From an uncultured Christensenellaceae bacterium (lineage in GTDB: Bacteria; Bacillota; Clostridia; Christensenellales; Pumilibacteraceae), in NCBI GenBank assembly GCA_910588315.1, contig CAJUQF010000002.1, forward strand, positions 9,849 to 17,324: a stretch of 7,476 bases of DNA. Reading direction: 5' to 3'. The translations under genes and the position numbers were made by a program. Under the pieces are notes generated by a model. The model ran no database searches and was not told where the DNA came from. It was given only the letters and a program-made list of their open reading frames with translations. Position 1 is the first letter of the stretch; each line of letters opens with the position of its first letter. Positions 6,591 to 7,476 of this stretch are shown here, piece by piece.

Positions 6591-7149
6591 ACGATCTTTC
6601 CACTATTTCGAGAGCGATACGCGCTTTGATCTTGCCGCCGAACATATCGACTTCGATATCCGCGTAACGATTGTGCCTGTTGATATAACTTATCATTCCT
6701 TCCCTGCCGCGCATAGGTCCGTCGGTCACGGTAACTTTGTCGCCGACGATGTATCCGACGGACCGCTCCACGCAACGTTTGCCTTTTAACAAAAATTCCA
6801 TCCGTTCGCGCTCGTCCTTCGGCAACGCGATGTTATCGCCGCTGCCGGGTTTCAATAACCTGATTATATCGTGCGACGAATAAATATACGATCCGAACGC
6901 CGTCAAAAATTCGCGCGACGGCATGGTCGTCTCCATGAATACGTATCCCGGGAAAAGCGGACGCCGTCTGTACTGTTTGCCCGCCTGCTTGTCGCGACTC
7001 CCGCGATAATAAAACTCGGATTCCGGACAGAACGGGTCGAATTCATACGGCGCGTCCACATTGGAAACGGTGCGCGTGAGTTCTTCGATCACGCGCCGTT
7101 CGGACCCCGTCCGCACATAAAATACATACCAAAAGTACGGTTCTTGCAT
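6589..7149 (-). CDS. loaP: LoaP-like NusG paralog, transcription antiterminator
   Basis: The 186-residue protein has an N-terminal NGN domain (about 5-105) opening with WYVFYVRTG (7-15) and carrying the LFPGYVF core (65-71). A KOW domain follows at about 133-183, with GDKVTVTDGPMRGREGM at 136-152 and the INRHNRYADIEV stretch (156-167) typical of LoaP rather than housekeeping NusG. The gene is also not in the secE-nusG-rplK setting. LoaP binds RNA polymerase and an RNA hairpin in the leader of its target operon, and keeps transcription going through internal terminators in polysaccharide or antibiotic clusters; this is family knowledge. Here only one gene follows before a strong terminator. 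The start at 7149 puts the WYV strand at residue 7, as in the family, but no SD site is visible. A TATAAT box lies about 50 nt upstream. Confidence 0.87.
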   Translation of the reverse strand: MQEPYFWYVFYVRTGSERRVIEELTRTVSNVDAPYEFDPFCPESEFYYRGSRDKQAGKQYRRRPLFPGYVFMETTMPSREFLTAFGSYIYSSHDIIRLLKPGSGDNIALPKDERERMEFLLKGKRCVERSVGYIVGDKVTVTDGPMRGREGMISYINRHNRYADIEVDMFGGKIKARIALEIVERS

Positions 7150-7374
7150 AGATAAATCAAGTTAATAAGTAATAGTGAAGAATGAATAATTTCGGTCGGA
7201 TTATAAGTAAGAATTTTCCGGATAAGCCCAAACGACAAGTATAAGTATTGCCTTTTCGCTCGAAGCGCAAGCGGATCGAAGAAATTTTATCAACCGTCGT
7301 CACCGTTATTGCAATACCGATAAAACGGAGACACGGTATTATACCTGCCGCAAAGTTTTTTTGTTGTTTACTTT
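7150..7374. other. Upstream region of loaP, no gene seen
   Basis: The region is AT-rich near loaP and no convincing frame occurs in it; a minus-strand frame running 7438-7157 crosses the repeat pair and has no SD site or recognisable content. It holds three copies of the heptamer TACTTAT on the minus strand (7175-7181, 7203-7209, 7241-7247), a perfect 10-bp palindrome TATTGCAATA (7307-7316), and a dyad AATACCG/CGGTATT (7313-7319 and 7334-7340). A second TATAAT on the minus strand (7338-7343) has no matching -35. Confidence 0.4.
7200..7205 (-). promoter_or_regulatory. Candidate -10 box for loaP
   Basis: A perfect TATAAT on the minus strand predicts transcription from near 7193 and a leader of about 44 nt. 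No -35 hexamer is seen at 16-18 nt, so an activator or another sigma factor may be needed. Confidence 0.45.
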
Positions 7375-7455
7375 GTAGGGCGGTCAGACCCTTGACCGCC
7401 ACATCATTGTTTATTGCCTTGCCACAAGCGGAGCGCATGGGTCTGCGCTCCCTAC
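7375..7455. repeat. REP/BIME-like pair of inverted hairpins with GTAG feet
   Basis: Two hairpins face each other across a 29-nt linker. The left one is GTAG (7375-7378) followed directly by stem GGCGGTCA, loop GACCCT and stem TGACCGCC (7379-7400). The right one, read on the minus strand, is GTAG (7452-7455), stem GGAGCGCA, loop GACCCA and stem TGCGCTCC (7451-7430). The stems are perfect 8-bp pairs. Three of the eight pairs differ between the copies, each with its partner changed to match. A GTAG foot beside a hairpin is the hallmark of REP sequences moved by RAYT (IS200/IS605-like TnpA) transposases, and two in opposite orientation form a BIME. The mobile nature is inference, as no transposase is in the window. 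Confidence 0.7.
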
Positions 7456-7476
7456 GAACATCTTTCTATTATTGCT

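Noticed and set aside
5774..6775. A longer php protein starting at 6775
   Set aside because: The extra 65 residues are Arg-rich, precede the normal family start and overlap the loaP KOW coding region; ATG 6580 has an SD-like site and the right length.
7157..7438. A 93-codon minus-strand frame upstream of loaP
   Set aside because: It begins inside the REP-like hairpin pair, has no SD site and no recognisable content.

Overview
The window reads as a chromosomal stretch from an endospore-forming member of the Firmicutes, most likely an uncultured gut-type clostridium. The evidence is a YyaC-family sporulation protein, a LoaP-type NusG paralog, a lipoprotein with Listeria-Bacteroides (InlB B-type) repeats, SigA-like promoters, and frequent use of the Ile codon ATA. 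The genus cannot be read from the sequence. I saw no tRNA, rRNA, CRISPR array, insertion sequence or phage gene.

Layout: (1) 1-2021, minus strand: the first 673 codons of a large surface lipoprotein whose C-terminus lies outside the window. It has a good Shine-Dalgarno site, a TTGACA/TATGAT promoter and a roughly 140-nt leader with competing hairpins. (2) 2444-3304, plus: a ZIP-family metal transporter, divergent from the lipoprotein. (3) 3385-4977, minus: a CvpA-like membrane protein with a long C-terminal extension ending in a Pro/Asp/Glu/Thr-rich tail. It converges on the ZIP gene, and the two share a hairpin terminator. (4) 5070-5594, plus: a YyaC/DUF1256 sporulation protein, divergent from cvpA. 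(5) 7149-5774, minus: a two-gene unit encoding a LoaP-like antiterminator and then a PHP-family phosphoesterase of histidinol-phosphatase type, 8 nt apart. It converges on yyaC across a very strong bidirectional terminator. (6) 7150-7476: upstream region of loaP, ending in a pair of inverted hairpins each with a GTAG foot, which looks like a REP/BIME-type mobile repeat.

Most of the genes are unrelated housekeeping or envelope functions. The only clear operon is loaP-php. LoaP proteins normally help polymerase read through long polysaccharide or antibiotic operons, yet here the transcript appears to end right after the second gene, so its target is probably elsewhere. The best candidates for something under-described are the REP-like pair with compensatory base changes, the orphan loaP-php unit, the CvpA variant with a predicted external acidic tail, and the folded leader of the lipoprotein mRNA. 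I found no clear defence, biosynthetic or other new multi-gene system.
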